Shown: positions 1 through 10,300 of the stretch, one piece after another
Layout of the letters: every line of letters starts with the position of its first letter
Numbering within the stretch: position 1 is the first letter of the stretch
Origin: Takakia lepidozioides
Lineage: Eukaryota > Streptophyta > Takakiopsida > Takakiales > Takakiaceae
Length of the DNA stretch: 64,000 bases
NCBI GenBank assembly: GCA_030704615.1
Contig: CM060733.1
Span: forward strand, 59,830,001 to 59,894,000
Reading direction: 5' to 3'
Position numbers and translations under genes: made by a program
The notes under the pieces: generated by a model
The model's input: only the letters and a program-made list of their open reading frames with translations
The model's database searches: none
Told to the model about the DNA's origin: nothing

Positions 1-1586
1 CATTCATGGGTTTGGGAATAAGTTACGGGTTTCACTCGTCCACAAGTGTTTTCTCTATTCAGTTGTCAGTTGGTGTCTGTTTAGCTTTAACCCCACCTTC
101 CACCTATTGGAGGTTGTGGAATGGCAGACTTAATCTATCTTTGCATTGCAAGTGACACGATGCAAATTGGTGGCAGGCTGAAAAAGTGACAGTTGTGTTT
201 CCAATGCGATACAAGGACAGCAATGATATCATTCTTGCAACTTCATTTCTGCAGGTGAAAGTCAGCTTCTGGAGAACACATTTTTTCTGCCACTGGGGTC
301 TATGACATGCTACAATCTATAAGTCGCGGTGGACCAGAATCCACGGTATTATGTGTTAGATGAGATCAAGGACAATGGACATTCTTTAACAATCAGGTCG
401 TGTGTACTAGAATGACTACTACATTGGCCTTGTGTTTACTTGTGAGCATCCGTACGTAATGCATCTCATCATGATCCTATCTTGGGTGGCCAGTAGATTC
501 TTGGCTCAAGGGTGGAAGTTAGAGACCTTTTTATTGCTGCCATCTCACCATGGTGGCAACTTGGAGCGTGAGACAGTTGACAGTGTTGTGGGAGGTTTAG
601 TATGTTCACACTGCATAGGAGGGTGGGTGGTGGGAGGCAGGAGTTCATGGAGGCTAGGCGGTCAGCAGGACTGAGTACAGCACCTCCTTGCTTATGGTCG
701 CCAATTCCACCTCTTGAACTGAAAGGAGCACCAGCCCATGCATTGGATGCCAACTCTGGTTTTGTTTCTTTTGGTACTTCCCTCGGGACTTTAAAGTTCA
801 GGCAATGACGAGTTGTTTTGATCTGGAGATGATAGTTCCAATCTCATTCTGCCAATGTTACAGATATCACAGCCATTTATGTTATCTTGGCTGGTTAGTC
901 TCTCCTATGCATTCTTTAGGCCCAATTGTATCTTGAGAGTCTTAATTATATGTATGCAAAATGTGGTCGTTGCCTGACTCTGCTGGTTCATGCAATAAAA
1001 CACATGCTCTGTTGATCATGTACTTTGTGATGGTGCCTGTAGTAATCTTCCCCCGCCATGTTGAGGGTGACAAGCTGGATAAGATAGTTTGGAACCTTTC
1101 GACGTTTTATGCTTATGTCAGTTACCATATAAAGGTACACCAAGTCACTGACCCGCTCTTGGTAATGAAATTGAGATGCGTTGGGGCATTTAACCCCACC
1201 ACTGTTGCCAGGCCTCTCAGAGGCGAGAAGAGATCGGAAGACTCTATATCGTCCGTCACAATGCGAGTGTCTTCCTCCATCCTCCATTCTTTGTTACCTT
1301 ATTAGGTCGTAAGTTATGCTCCTGGCATGTCACACATATTGCCAGTTTCAGTGACACATTCTAAACTAGTGGTTTGAAGTCCTGGAGAATCAAGCGCATG
1401 GGAGAAACATGTGTAGTATAGATCAAAAAACAGTCAAAATTGTGGTTTCCGTGAAAAGTGATGCATCCTGTGCCTGTCTGACCTGAATACTGTACGGATT
1501 GTTGGAAGTTTGACTACCTCTTGTTTTTCTCAATGGCTGTAGAAAATGTGTCTAACATCTGTTTGGCATCCCTCTTGTGTTTTCAG
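1..1586. other. Unassigned DNA at window start
   Basis: I see no gene that I can name here. There are short open stretches bounded by plausible splice signals, for example an open frame on the plus strand just after a CAG at about 1209 that runs past 1320. They could be upstream exons of the candidate terminal exons at 1587-1827, but I cannot connect them with confidence. Confidence 0.4.
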
Positions 1587-1827
1587 TGCTCTAAGGCTTT
1601 CATGCACACTCGAATGCGAAGACGAGTGGAAACATTAATACAGGTACAATGAAGCTTCCTTCTCGCAGAGTGTGTTGCTGATTTCAAATGGGCATCGTGA
1701 CTGTGTTTGTATGGAAAGCAATATGAAGTCAATGTTGGGTGTTATGCAGGCACTGAATAGAGCAAAACCTGAAGTTGAGAAGAAGAAAAAAACTGCACAA
1801 GGTCGCAGTTTCAAGCGTTCTGTATAG
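1587..1827 (+). CDS. Candidate two terminal exons of an unidentified gene
   Basis: Two open segments are bounded by good splice signals. The first (1587-1643, 19 codons) follows a TTTTCAG acceptor, begins CSKAFMHTRMRRR and ends at CAG|GTACAA. The second (1750-1827) follows TTATGCAG, starts ALNRAKPEVEKKKK and ends at a TAG. Both are phase 0, so they join into an uninterrupted, very basic 44-residue C-terminus. The Lys/Arg-rich tail suggests a nucleic-acid-binding or nucleolar protein, but I do not recognise the family. Upstream exons would lie further left, perhaps outside the window. The splice and frame agreement is what I see; expression and identity are unknown. Confidence 0.35.
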
Positions 1828-2749
1828 ACCCAAAGCAAAATGTGGTAAATACTGGTTGCTGATGATTTGCGCCACAAGCCCCTGTCCCCACTTCAATTAA
1901 GGATTCATGGTGGAACAACAATTCCACATCATTGGAGAAATTGGAGAAAGGACCTCACTATGTGCCGCTGCATTGAGCGTTGTGCAGCATCAGCATGCAA
2001 TAATGCACTTGGGCGATCCCACCAGGATTCCATGAGGTCACATACTGTAAGAAGTGCGAAAGGTTGATGGATGCAATCATCCAGCTTGGATCCACATTAT
2101 GGTTGTTCACCATGCAATATGCAAACATGCCCATGCTTTTTAGAGGCCACTGCAGGAGAGAGACCACACAATGGTATAATTGTCTGATTAGTGTCACATT
2201 CTCCCGTGCTCAGAAAGTTTTCAAAGTTTCCTATGAGGAGAATGTGATGGGTGAATTTCAGCTCCTGTAGGCAGGATTAAGTCTTGGTCAATCACGATCA
2301 AAACAAACCCCTCGAATGACTGAAAAAGATTTAGTAACATGTATTTTTTGGACCTCTCAGGCCTTGCAACGCCAGGTGCTTGATATATTCAACTAAGGAC
2401 ACGTCGAAACAAACAGGCATTCTTTCTGCAAGTTCTTAGAAGGGAAGACTCTGATGAAACTTGTCTTTGCATTGTGCGTGCAATGGACTGTACACATACA
2501 TGCATTATGCTTCGGCTCGGTTCTCAGCCTGCCAGCCTTCTTGTGACACATGCTGAAGCTCCACAGAAGAGGCTCTCGGTTCTTGCAGTATCTGTACATC
2601 AACTTCCAAAGATACAAGCTTTTCCTGCAATCTCATGGATACCTTTATACCTCAATTGTGAGCCATGTTGTGCTGATTTAGTATCGGTCCTCGGAGTGTG
2701 TGACTAATATTATATTTTTTCTTAATTAGTGAGCTGATTATGGGGGCCC
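1828..2749. other. Unassigned DNA
   Basis: An open stretch at about 1909-2031 reads through 40-odd codons on the plus strand and ends in TGA, but no homology is recognisable and no convincing flanking exon was found. The rest shows only short frames. Confidence 0.35.
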
Positions 2750-3301
2750 TCATTTTAGATTATTCTTTACAATCAAGTGTAACACTTGGTACAATGGAAA
2801 GTGGTTGTCACCATTTTGATTGTGAGCTTCGGAACAATTTTCCAAGCAAGGGACTTGCCTATTTTTCGCATCAATTCCCGGAATTAAACTCTTACCTCCT
2901 TCAAAATAATGCACCTTGTAGTTGCATTGAAGATTTTTCCATCTTTCAAGGGTAGCTATGGGGTCATTGGCATCTATAGGACGTCCATGACTATGAGTAG
3001 ATGGTCGAAAATTGGGATCAACTTCACGAATACATGCAAATGTTGGCAAAACATTTGCCTCTAAACATTCAATCATGAGGCTCATACTTCCAAATGCAAA
3101 TTGAATGAATTTTGGAGAACGTTCTATCTCCATATTCCCGAAAGTACATAGAGAAGGATCGTTACCGATTGCACATAGTTCCACATCATTGTCAATATGG
3201 AAAGATCCATATGCCTCTTCGTGCTCGTCAAATTTGGATTCGTGTGTTGTCTCCAATCCACCATCAATATCCAACTTTAACATCCGAAAGCTAAAAATAT
3301 G
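2750..3301 (-). CDS. Unidentified open reading frame, possible gene fragment
   Basis: The minus strand is open from beyond 3600 down to 2750. The part from an internal Met at about 3277 to the stop (roughly 175 residues) has a protein-like composition with an acidic start, while the upstream part runs through a C17 homopolymer and is probably not coding. No domain is recognised. It could be a fragment of a host gene or a transposon-derived frame. The lack of in-frame stops is the only support. Confidence 0.25.
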   Translation of the reverse strand, partial: HIFSFRMLKLDIDGGLETTHESKFDEHEEAYGSFHIDNDVELCAIGNDPSLCTFGNMEIERSPKFIQFAFGSMSLMIECLEANVLPTFACIREVDPNFRPSTHSHGRPIDANDPIATLERWKNLQCNYKVHYFEGGKSLIPGIDAKNRQVPCLENCSEAHNQNGDNHFPLYQVLHLIVKNNLK

Positions 3302-3489
3302 CTTTCTCAAAAAGAGGAGGTGAAAGAGGCTCACCATATATGTGCGCACTTTCAAAAGTCTCCTCCAAACTTGCGACATATTCCAGCTTATCTTCAAAGT
3401 CCGAGAGATAAATAAATGCATCGCTGGCCTGTCGCGCAATGACCAACCCCCTACGGCGGCCGGGTGCCCCGTGGACTCGGCAACGCCGA

Positions 3490-3506
3490 CCCCCCCCCCC
3501 CCCCCC
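3490..3506. repeat. Poly-C run of 17 followed by GGGG
   Basis: There are seventeen consecutive C followed directly by four G. Such a tract is error-prone in sequencing, so any frame crossing it is unreliable. It could also form a G-quadruplex-like or i-motif structure. Confidence 0.9.
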
Positions 3507-3961
3507 GGGGCAGTGGGGTGCCCCAAGGCCGGGTCCCAAGCCAGGGTGCCCTCCGCACGGTCTACTACTCTCGCTCTCACCAAGTGCAGGCAAGGGCTTC
3601 TCCTATCCACTTTGCTATTTTTCGCGAATTCCAGCGACCAAAACACTTGAAATTCCAAATCTGCCACGTGAAGGGCCAATCATTGCTCCAAGAAAACCCA
3701 CTTTGCTATTTTTTGCGAATTTCCAGCGACCAGAAGTACTTGAAATTCAACATCTCCCACACCGCAGGTCCAAAAATCATGAGACCAAGCCTGTGCACCC
3801 CTCATCGAAGGCTTTCCAACAGCACCAAGCACCAACGTTGGGGCCCCGCAGTTTGGGAGATCTCAACAATGCTACAAAACAAACAAACAAACAACTCTCT
3901 CGATTCATATATTGATACGAGACAAGGCTGGTATTGACTTTTATATACCAACCGCCATACC

Positions 3962-3983
3962 AATATATATATATATATATATA
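3962..3983. repeat. (AT)n microsatellite
   Basis: About 22 bases of perfect AT dinucleotide repeat lie in a gene-free stretch (3700-4250) where I see nothing else of note. Confidence 0.9.
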
Positions 3984-4257
3984 AGAAGAGGGACAAAGGC
4001 CTCAACTTTTTATAGATTGAGGGGATATTAAAGAATCTCTTAACTACAGAGCATGTCCTAGGTAGAGCAATACTCCCCCACCATCTTCCTCATTTGCTCT
4101 GGTATGAGTATTCTATTTGTGATATTAGTATTGTATAAATATTCTATATAATTATATATGTGTATTCTACATACGGACTTTACAAGGTTTTTGCCTGCTA
4201 GATACCTGATAATTGATAAATTTATTAATTAAAAATGACATTGAATATACTCACATA

Positions 4258-4700
4258 GTCCAATATGGAGGGTCACTCATCGGGTCCACTTTATAGGTCC
4301 ACTCTAGAGGGTCCATTCTGTAGGTCACAAGTCGAGGCACCCACTCATCGGGTCCTCTCTTGAGGGTCCACTCTGCAGAATCATCTTTAGAGGGTACTCT
4401 GCAGGGTCCACTTTACAAGTAACAAGCCAAGGTGTCAACCCTTAAAGACCCTAATATATTGGTTGTATATTATTATTGCCTATGGCCCGGCCATTACGGA
4501 CCCACGGGGTCATCCGCAGTCACAGGCTGCCTCCGCCCACCTGGTCCACTCTAGAGGGTCCACCCGTTGGACCTCCACTCTGCCGGGTCCACTTTGTGGA
4601 TCCACTATGGAGGATCCACTTTGGAGGATCATCTCTACAGGGTACTCTGCAGGATCTAGTCTACAAATGACAAGCCAAGGTGTCCACCCGCCCTTAACCC
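4258..4700. repeat. Degenerate GGGTCCACTCT minisatellite
   Basis: Imperfect copies of a 10-20 base unit built on GGGTCCACTCT, with variants containing TTTGTGGATCCACT or CTGCAGG, recur in two blocks (about 4265-4410 and 4535-4670). The unit is unlike the CAGTC motif of the neighbouring Mutator element and stops before that element begins. Short open frames across it look like by-products of the repeat. Confidence 0.6.
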
Positions 4701-5131
4701 TTAAGGGCCCGCCATTGGCCAAATTTCATCCCTAAAAAAAGTAACCTCTAGTTAGTTAACTGAGGCTACACACCTACCCTGATACATAAAAAAATGAACC
4801 TTACCAAGTTTATCTTGTCTACCATATACATCTACTCATCAAATTGTGGAAACATTCACTATAAATCATGAGAGATTTTAGTGTTTTAGTGAGAGGGTTT
4901 TGTTTTTTGGGATTTTGTAAAGTATAGAATTTGAACTTTGACCAAACTATTTAGGTAATGGGTGGATTTTTCCTGCTCCTGTCTCCCACATATAGAAATG
5001 TGGTATGTTGTCATAGCCAACTACTGTGGAAGTTTCAAATCAAACAACTTTTTCTTTTATTAGGGTCTTTTGTATGTGTTTGAGGTGAGGGCAAAATGTC
5101 CTCCATAGCTTATTAATTCAAAGTCAGCCCT

Positions 5132-5140
5132 CACAAGAAA
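5132..5140 (+). other. Left 9-bp target site duplication
   Basis: CACAAGAAA lies immediately outside the left terminal inverted repeat and is repeated exactly at 17658-17666. Nine-base duplications are the usual product of Mutator-type insertion. Confidence 0.9.
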
Positions 5141-5562
5141 GCCTCTCATTTTAAGATAATAGGGTCTTCAATGGGCACGTGCGATGTGGCCGGTGGGCCC
5201 CGCGCACGGACGCCCGGCTCCCCAGCACCCCGCCCTCCGCTTCGCGCGATCGCCTAGCCGCGGGCGCGGCTGCAGCAATCGCGCCCGCGCCCCCGTCCGC
5301 CGCGCGGCCAATTCCCCGCCCATGAGTCCGCGGCCCTCCAGTCTGCCAGTCCATTGCTGGCCAGTCCGCTGCCTAGCAGTCTGCCAGTCCGCCAGTCTGC
5401 CCGCCAGTCCGGTGCTGGCCAGTCCGGTGCCCAGCAGTCTGCCAATCCGCCAGTCTGCCCGCCAGTCCGCTGGCCAGTCCCCTGCCATCCAGTCCGTTGA
5501 CGGCGCAGGATCGCCACCGTCCATTCCCATAACCCATCCGAGCCCTCCATTTTTAGGGCTGC
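5141..5562 (+). repeat. Left terminal inverted repeat of the Mutator-like element
   Basis: This 422-base stretch matches the reverse complement of 17328-17657 from the outermost base to TTTTTAGGGCTGC, with a few substitutions and length differences confined to an inner GC-rich block and the CAGTCYG array. The outer 80 bases are nearly identical between the ends. Inside, about 20 copies of CAGTCYGCC or CAGTCCGCTG sit between 5336 and 5505, a plausible array of transposase-binding sites, though that role is inferred. Confidence 0.92.
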
Positions 5563-7187
5563 GAAAATGGCAATGATCTTCCCACCAAATCCTGGCGCTC
5601 TCTTTTGACGGCTGTTTGTTGTCCGATGTTGCGGTAAGCGTTTCCAAGCACGCGACTGTTCCTCTTTTGCGCGCGATGTTCATGATGATGATGAAACGTG
5701 TGCTTGAACATGAGAAGACTGTCTGGGCACTACAGCCACCATCGTGCATATGCTTCCACTATTTTTGCCTTCTTGTTGTGCTTTCGGGAACCTTCGTTTT
5801 ATGGTTTGGTTCTATGTCATAAATATGGAAAATGCGGACATCTGTCGTCGATAATGTCCTCTGCTTGTGATCCGTCATGATACGTTTAGCCCCTTCATAC
5901 TGCATCCCTCATGAGAGCCTTCACAAGTTTAGTTCGTTAAAGGAACCCATGGGTAACATGGGCGCGAAAATGGTGGAAGCGTATGCACATGGGGGCGTGT
6001 ATTGCAGATTTCGTATCGGACGATGGGACTGTTTATGTGACCAAGTATAGCGGCTTGCATCCGTCGTGCATAAGTTGTGGAAAAGGGTGGAGAATCTGAA
6101 GAAACCCAGCTTTGTGATGGATCCACATGGTATTATATAAGGGATGGCAGCACAAAAAAGCAATTCGAGTCGTCAAGGAACACCATCCAGTCGTAAGGTC
6201 CTCAAACATCCACACGCACCTGCTGAATGCAGATGTCTGAGCCACGACGGGAGTAGGTGCAGAATCAGTACATTGTCGCATTTGCCAGGAGACGGACCAG
6301 GCTGAGACAATTGCATCTGCAAATGCGCGTGGATGTTTGAGGTCCGTTGTGTCGTGAGTCTGTTCACAGTGGGTCCGCTGGCCCGTCAGTGCTCCGGATA
6401 TTCCCCTTATCGCGTGCATAACAGTCAGTTTGGAGGCGGTCTGCTGGAAGTCCGTCTGTTGGATATCAGTCTATCGCACTTGTGAATTTGTCAGTCTGTT
6501 GTGTCGGAAGTCTGTTGCACTAAGTCTGTTTGACTTCTTATTTTCCCTCCGGTCAGTCTTTTGGCTTGTTCTCCCGCCAGTCTGCCGAAACGTCCGTTTG
6601 CTGGACAGTTCTCCTCTATGGATATCAGTCTGTTGGACTGTGCATGCATCAGTCTGTTGTGCCGCGAGTCTGTTCGCAATGGGTGTGTTCGACTTTCCTG
6701 TTCTCCCCTTAATCTCTTTTGTCTTCATTCCGCTGGCAGGGAAGTGGCTCCAATATGAAGCCGCTTCGCCTCAGCAAAGCGAATAGTCAACGGGACTGGC
6801 GGTCCGGTGGACTCTCGGCCCGATGGGAAATGAGTCTGCTGCACTTGCGAGGACCGTGGATGAATTTAGTACGATGCGTTCGTTCGGTGGACGTATTCAA
6901 TGCGATGACGGCGGATAGTTGGCGCCTGTGAAATCGCGGCACGTTGGCAGTGCCATGCCCGCTTTCCCCCTTCTACTTCTACTTTCTTCTCATGTTCCCT
7001 GTGCGATCGACTCCATTCTCTTCGTGCCTATTTCTTCGCACTGTTTTGCACTGTTTTGTTTTCCTCTTTGCGTTTCCATCACCGTAACAAAAGACGACCG
7101 TTCTTCCCCAGGTGTGGAGAGTCGCGGTGAGCCGCGAACCGTCGCAAACACACTCGCCTTCGTAACAACTCGAAGTTCATCAGCTCG
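5563..7187 (+). promoter_or_regulatory. Leader and upstream region of the Ulp1-like gene
   Basis: There is no long open frame here. A cluster of CAGTCTGTTG-type motifs occupies about 6360-6680, all on the gene's sense strand. A likely leader exon ends at 7187 (G|GTGAGG) and a leader intron (7188-7311) ends in TTCTGCAG two bases before the ATG at 7314. A promoter is expected in or near the left inverted repeat, as in maize Mutator, but I cannot identify a core element. Confidence 0.4.
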
Positions 7188-7313
7188 GTGAGGTTCTCAC
7201 TTGCTGCGGTGTTTCCATTCCATTCTGTGTCCTCTTCTTGCTTAGGGTGAGTCTTTTCATAGGACTTCTATCTGTCGCTCATTGTCCTTGCACCTTCGTT
7301 TCATTCTGCAGCG

Positions 7314-10300
7314 ATGGAGGATGCTTGTGAAAAGGGTGGAGCGGACTGGGTGGATTTTGTGCACCAAACCAGACTGAAGAAGGAGCGAAGGTACTGGTAC
7401 TCACCAGACGAGTTTGATCATAAAATTGTGGAAGCATTTGTAGACCTCCGCGCCCGGAAGCCCAAAAACTCGAATTGGCAGAAGGACAAGCTCTTCTGTC
7501 TCTTCTGTGAAGAGGTTATCAAGGACAAAATCCAACTAAATCGGCATTGTGTTGACACGGGTTGCAAGGAGACTGTTGCAATGATTCCATGGGATTTCAA
7601 GCCTTGGCCGATACTGAAAGAAATGTCGATTGTCAAAGAGGCCACAATGCGCTTGCGCGGATCAGTGCTTGACCCCCGCACTTTGGAATTAGACGAAGTG
7701 CGCGCACGGTATGGCGTCCATTGTGGTGGCCCGTCAATGGAGGATTTGCAAGTGCAGGGAACGCCGGACGCTCCCAGAAAACGTAAACTGAGTGATGGGG
7801 CCCAAACGAAGGAGAGGCAAAAAAAGGAGAAGGCTGCAAGGTCTGCTCGCGAGGCAAGGGCAAAATCCACGCAACAGACTGAACCCCGTCCTGGGCGGCA
7901 GACCCACACCATCAGTACTGATACTGAAAGTGAATCTGCTCAGGGCCTGGAAGGGGTGACAAGTCCAGTGGACATTGACTTGCCTGACCAGACTCGGCAG
8001 CAGACTCACACAAATATCGCGACCCATGCCATCGGTTTAGGGTCAAAACCAAAAACTCAACAGAGCACTGAAGGGCCAGTCTGCCCTGGCACATTGCGCC
8101 TCGTTGACTTTGGGCTTTTCCCACCTGAGTGCCCACCAATTGGGGATCCAGACTTCTTCCGTTATTTCTACAGAGTTGCCCAGTCAGGTCTGCTACGCAC
8201 ATTCATCCGACAGGCGGAACAGAACTGGTTGAACAGCTTTGAAGATGAAGATGACGATGATGAAGTAGAGGAGGTAATGGTCAGTCTGACCGCCCAGTCT
8301 GTTCTCTGTGCTGTTTGAGTCCATCATCGGGGTCACGTTGCCTATTCAGTCTGGTCAGTCCGCTGCGTTCTCTCCTCAGTCCGCTGGCTCACTCCGCTCG
8401 TCAGTTAGTCTGTTTTATATCGCTGCATTACTTACTGAGTCCGTTTGTCAGTCCGCTGTCCAGTCCACTGGTATAGTCTACTAGTTGCCTCCACCCTACG
8501 TACGCACGTTACAGTCTGCTGGTCTGTGAGTCCAGTCCGCTGCATGAGGTGAATATAGAGTCCACGTCCATGTTCCTGACGTCCAAGTTCTCTGCCGTGT
8601 ACCAGGATGAACGTGTTTCTATTCGTAGGGCCATTCAGGCTTGGCGGATACCTAGCAATGATGCTCTTTTACAAGCGACTGCAGTGCGTGCGGAAGTGGA
8701 CCGCGTGCGAGAGTACATATTATTGAAGTATCCTGGGTCATCTGCTGCTATAGCGGCATTACATATTCAAGACACGTTGGGGGGGGGGATGCGTCTGGGA
8801 CAGCCGAGTCTGCCATCCAGCAGACTCCCATTCAGCAGGCCGTCATCCAGCAGACTCCCGTTCAGCAGCCTGTCATCCAGCAGACTCCAACGGAGCAGAC
8901 TCCCAACGAGCAGCCTGTCATCCTGCAGACTCCTCTCCAGGAGCCCATCATGCAGCCCATGCCAATGGGAAGTCCTGTCATCCAACAGACTGCGGACCAG
9001 CAGACTGACCAGCAGACTGCCTTTCTCTCACATAGCACGACGCTTTTTGCAGTTTGGCGATCGCCATCACCGGTAATTCGACCCGGAGCTGAAGACCTCA
9101 CACTTCCCCGGCTTAGGGTGGGAGAAATTAATCCCCATTTGGATTGGCATAATGAGCTCCACCGGATTGTTGCGGACCGCCGGTGGTCATTTGTACCCTT
9201 TCATTATTCCATGGAGTTTTCTATTGAGGAAGCCAACCATGTTCTAGAAGCCGCCTCTGCTGTTGCCATTGAAGCCACAAGCGACCAAAATGCGCCGCCT
9301 CTACTTGTGCAGCTGATTCTCATGGATGACCCTGAAGACCTCAGACATATGCCTATGGCACATCCAACCTTTGGGGTGCGAAGAAAGCACTTGTTCGGAT
9401 TGACTGAGGAGGACTTTGAGCGCATGGCAGCTTCCTTCCTACAACACAGATGGATGCAATTTGGCAATTTCCGCTCATACAACAAGTTGATGAAGGATCT
9501 GCATAGTTTGAGGATGGACTTACTCCATGGAACAGACCATTCACAGAAGTTTGTGGTGGATGACGCATTGCACTGGTTTGCATTGGTGATGGAGCGAGCA
9601 GTATTCGACATTGTTTTGCAGAATCCCAATGTCTTCAAAGTCCTGTGGTGTGGGATCCCAACTGAAGACCGCATCGGCGCCATTGCTCATCTCGATGGAG
9701 CATGCCTGTGCCGGCAAATCAAGGACATTGGCCTCGTCGGAAATCTCTTGAAGGTAAAATGTTATGGGCAACTTTCGTGTTTCAGCTCAATTTCTTTTGC
9801 CAACTTTTTTACAAGTTCACATTTGCATAAACATGTGTTGCAGGGCGAGTTGATCTGGGAGACAAGCAAGTGCAGGCTGCTTTCGACTCTTTTGCCAGAG
9901 GTGCAAGGGACCTTGTCCTGGCTTTACAAGGAGTTCGGGAGACTGTCCAGCAGACTGGCCACAAGAATGTCGAACAACATATTCCCCACGACACATGTGG
10001 GCAGACTGCCCAAGTCTGGAGACCGAGCATGTGCACCAGACCGTCCCGGGTAATAGGCCGGATCACTCCCAGCAGACTGCCCCGCACACACATACTCAGT
10101 ATGTGCAAACAGTACTGAGCGGAGCGAACTTTGCAGACTTTGCAGCAGACCGGAGAACAGACCGGCCAACAGACTGCCCCTCAGCCGACTGTGCAGCAGA
10201 CCAGCGAACATGGCCACCAGACTGCCCCTCAGCAGACTGTACAGTAGACCGACGAATCCAGCCAGCAGATTGCCCCTCAGCAGACCGTGCAGCAGACCGG

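Noticed and set aside
3342-3937. Pro-rich plus-strand frames across the poly-C run
   Set aside because: They depend on the C17 tract and are mutually overlapping in different frames without start or splice support.
5168-5749. Long GC-rich minus-strand frames with repeated Trp, Gly and Ala across the left inverted repeat
   Set aside because: They are by-products of the CAGTCYG array and the GC-rich block of the TIR; matching frames appear in the right TIR, with no domain or start context.
10245-10247. TAG read as glutamine by recoding
   Set aside because: A single CAG-to-TAG change in a Gln-rich repeat is the simpler explanation, and other genes here use TAG as a normal stop.
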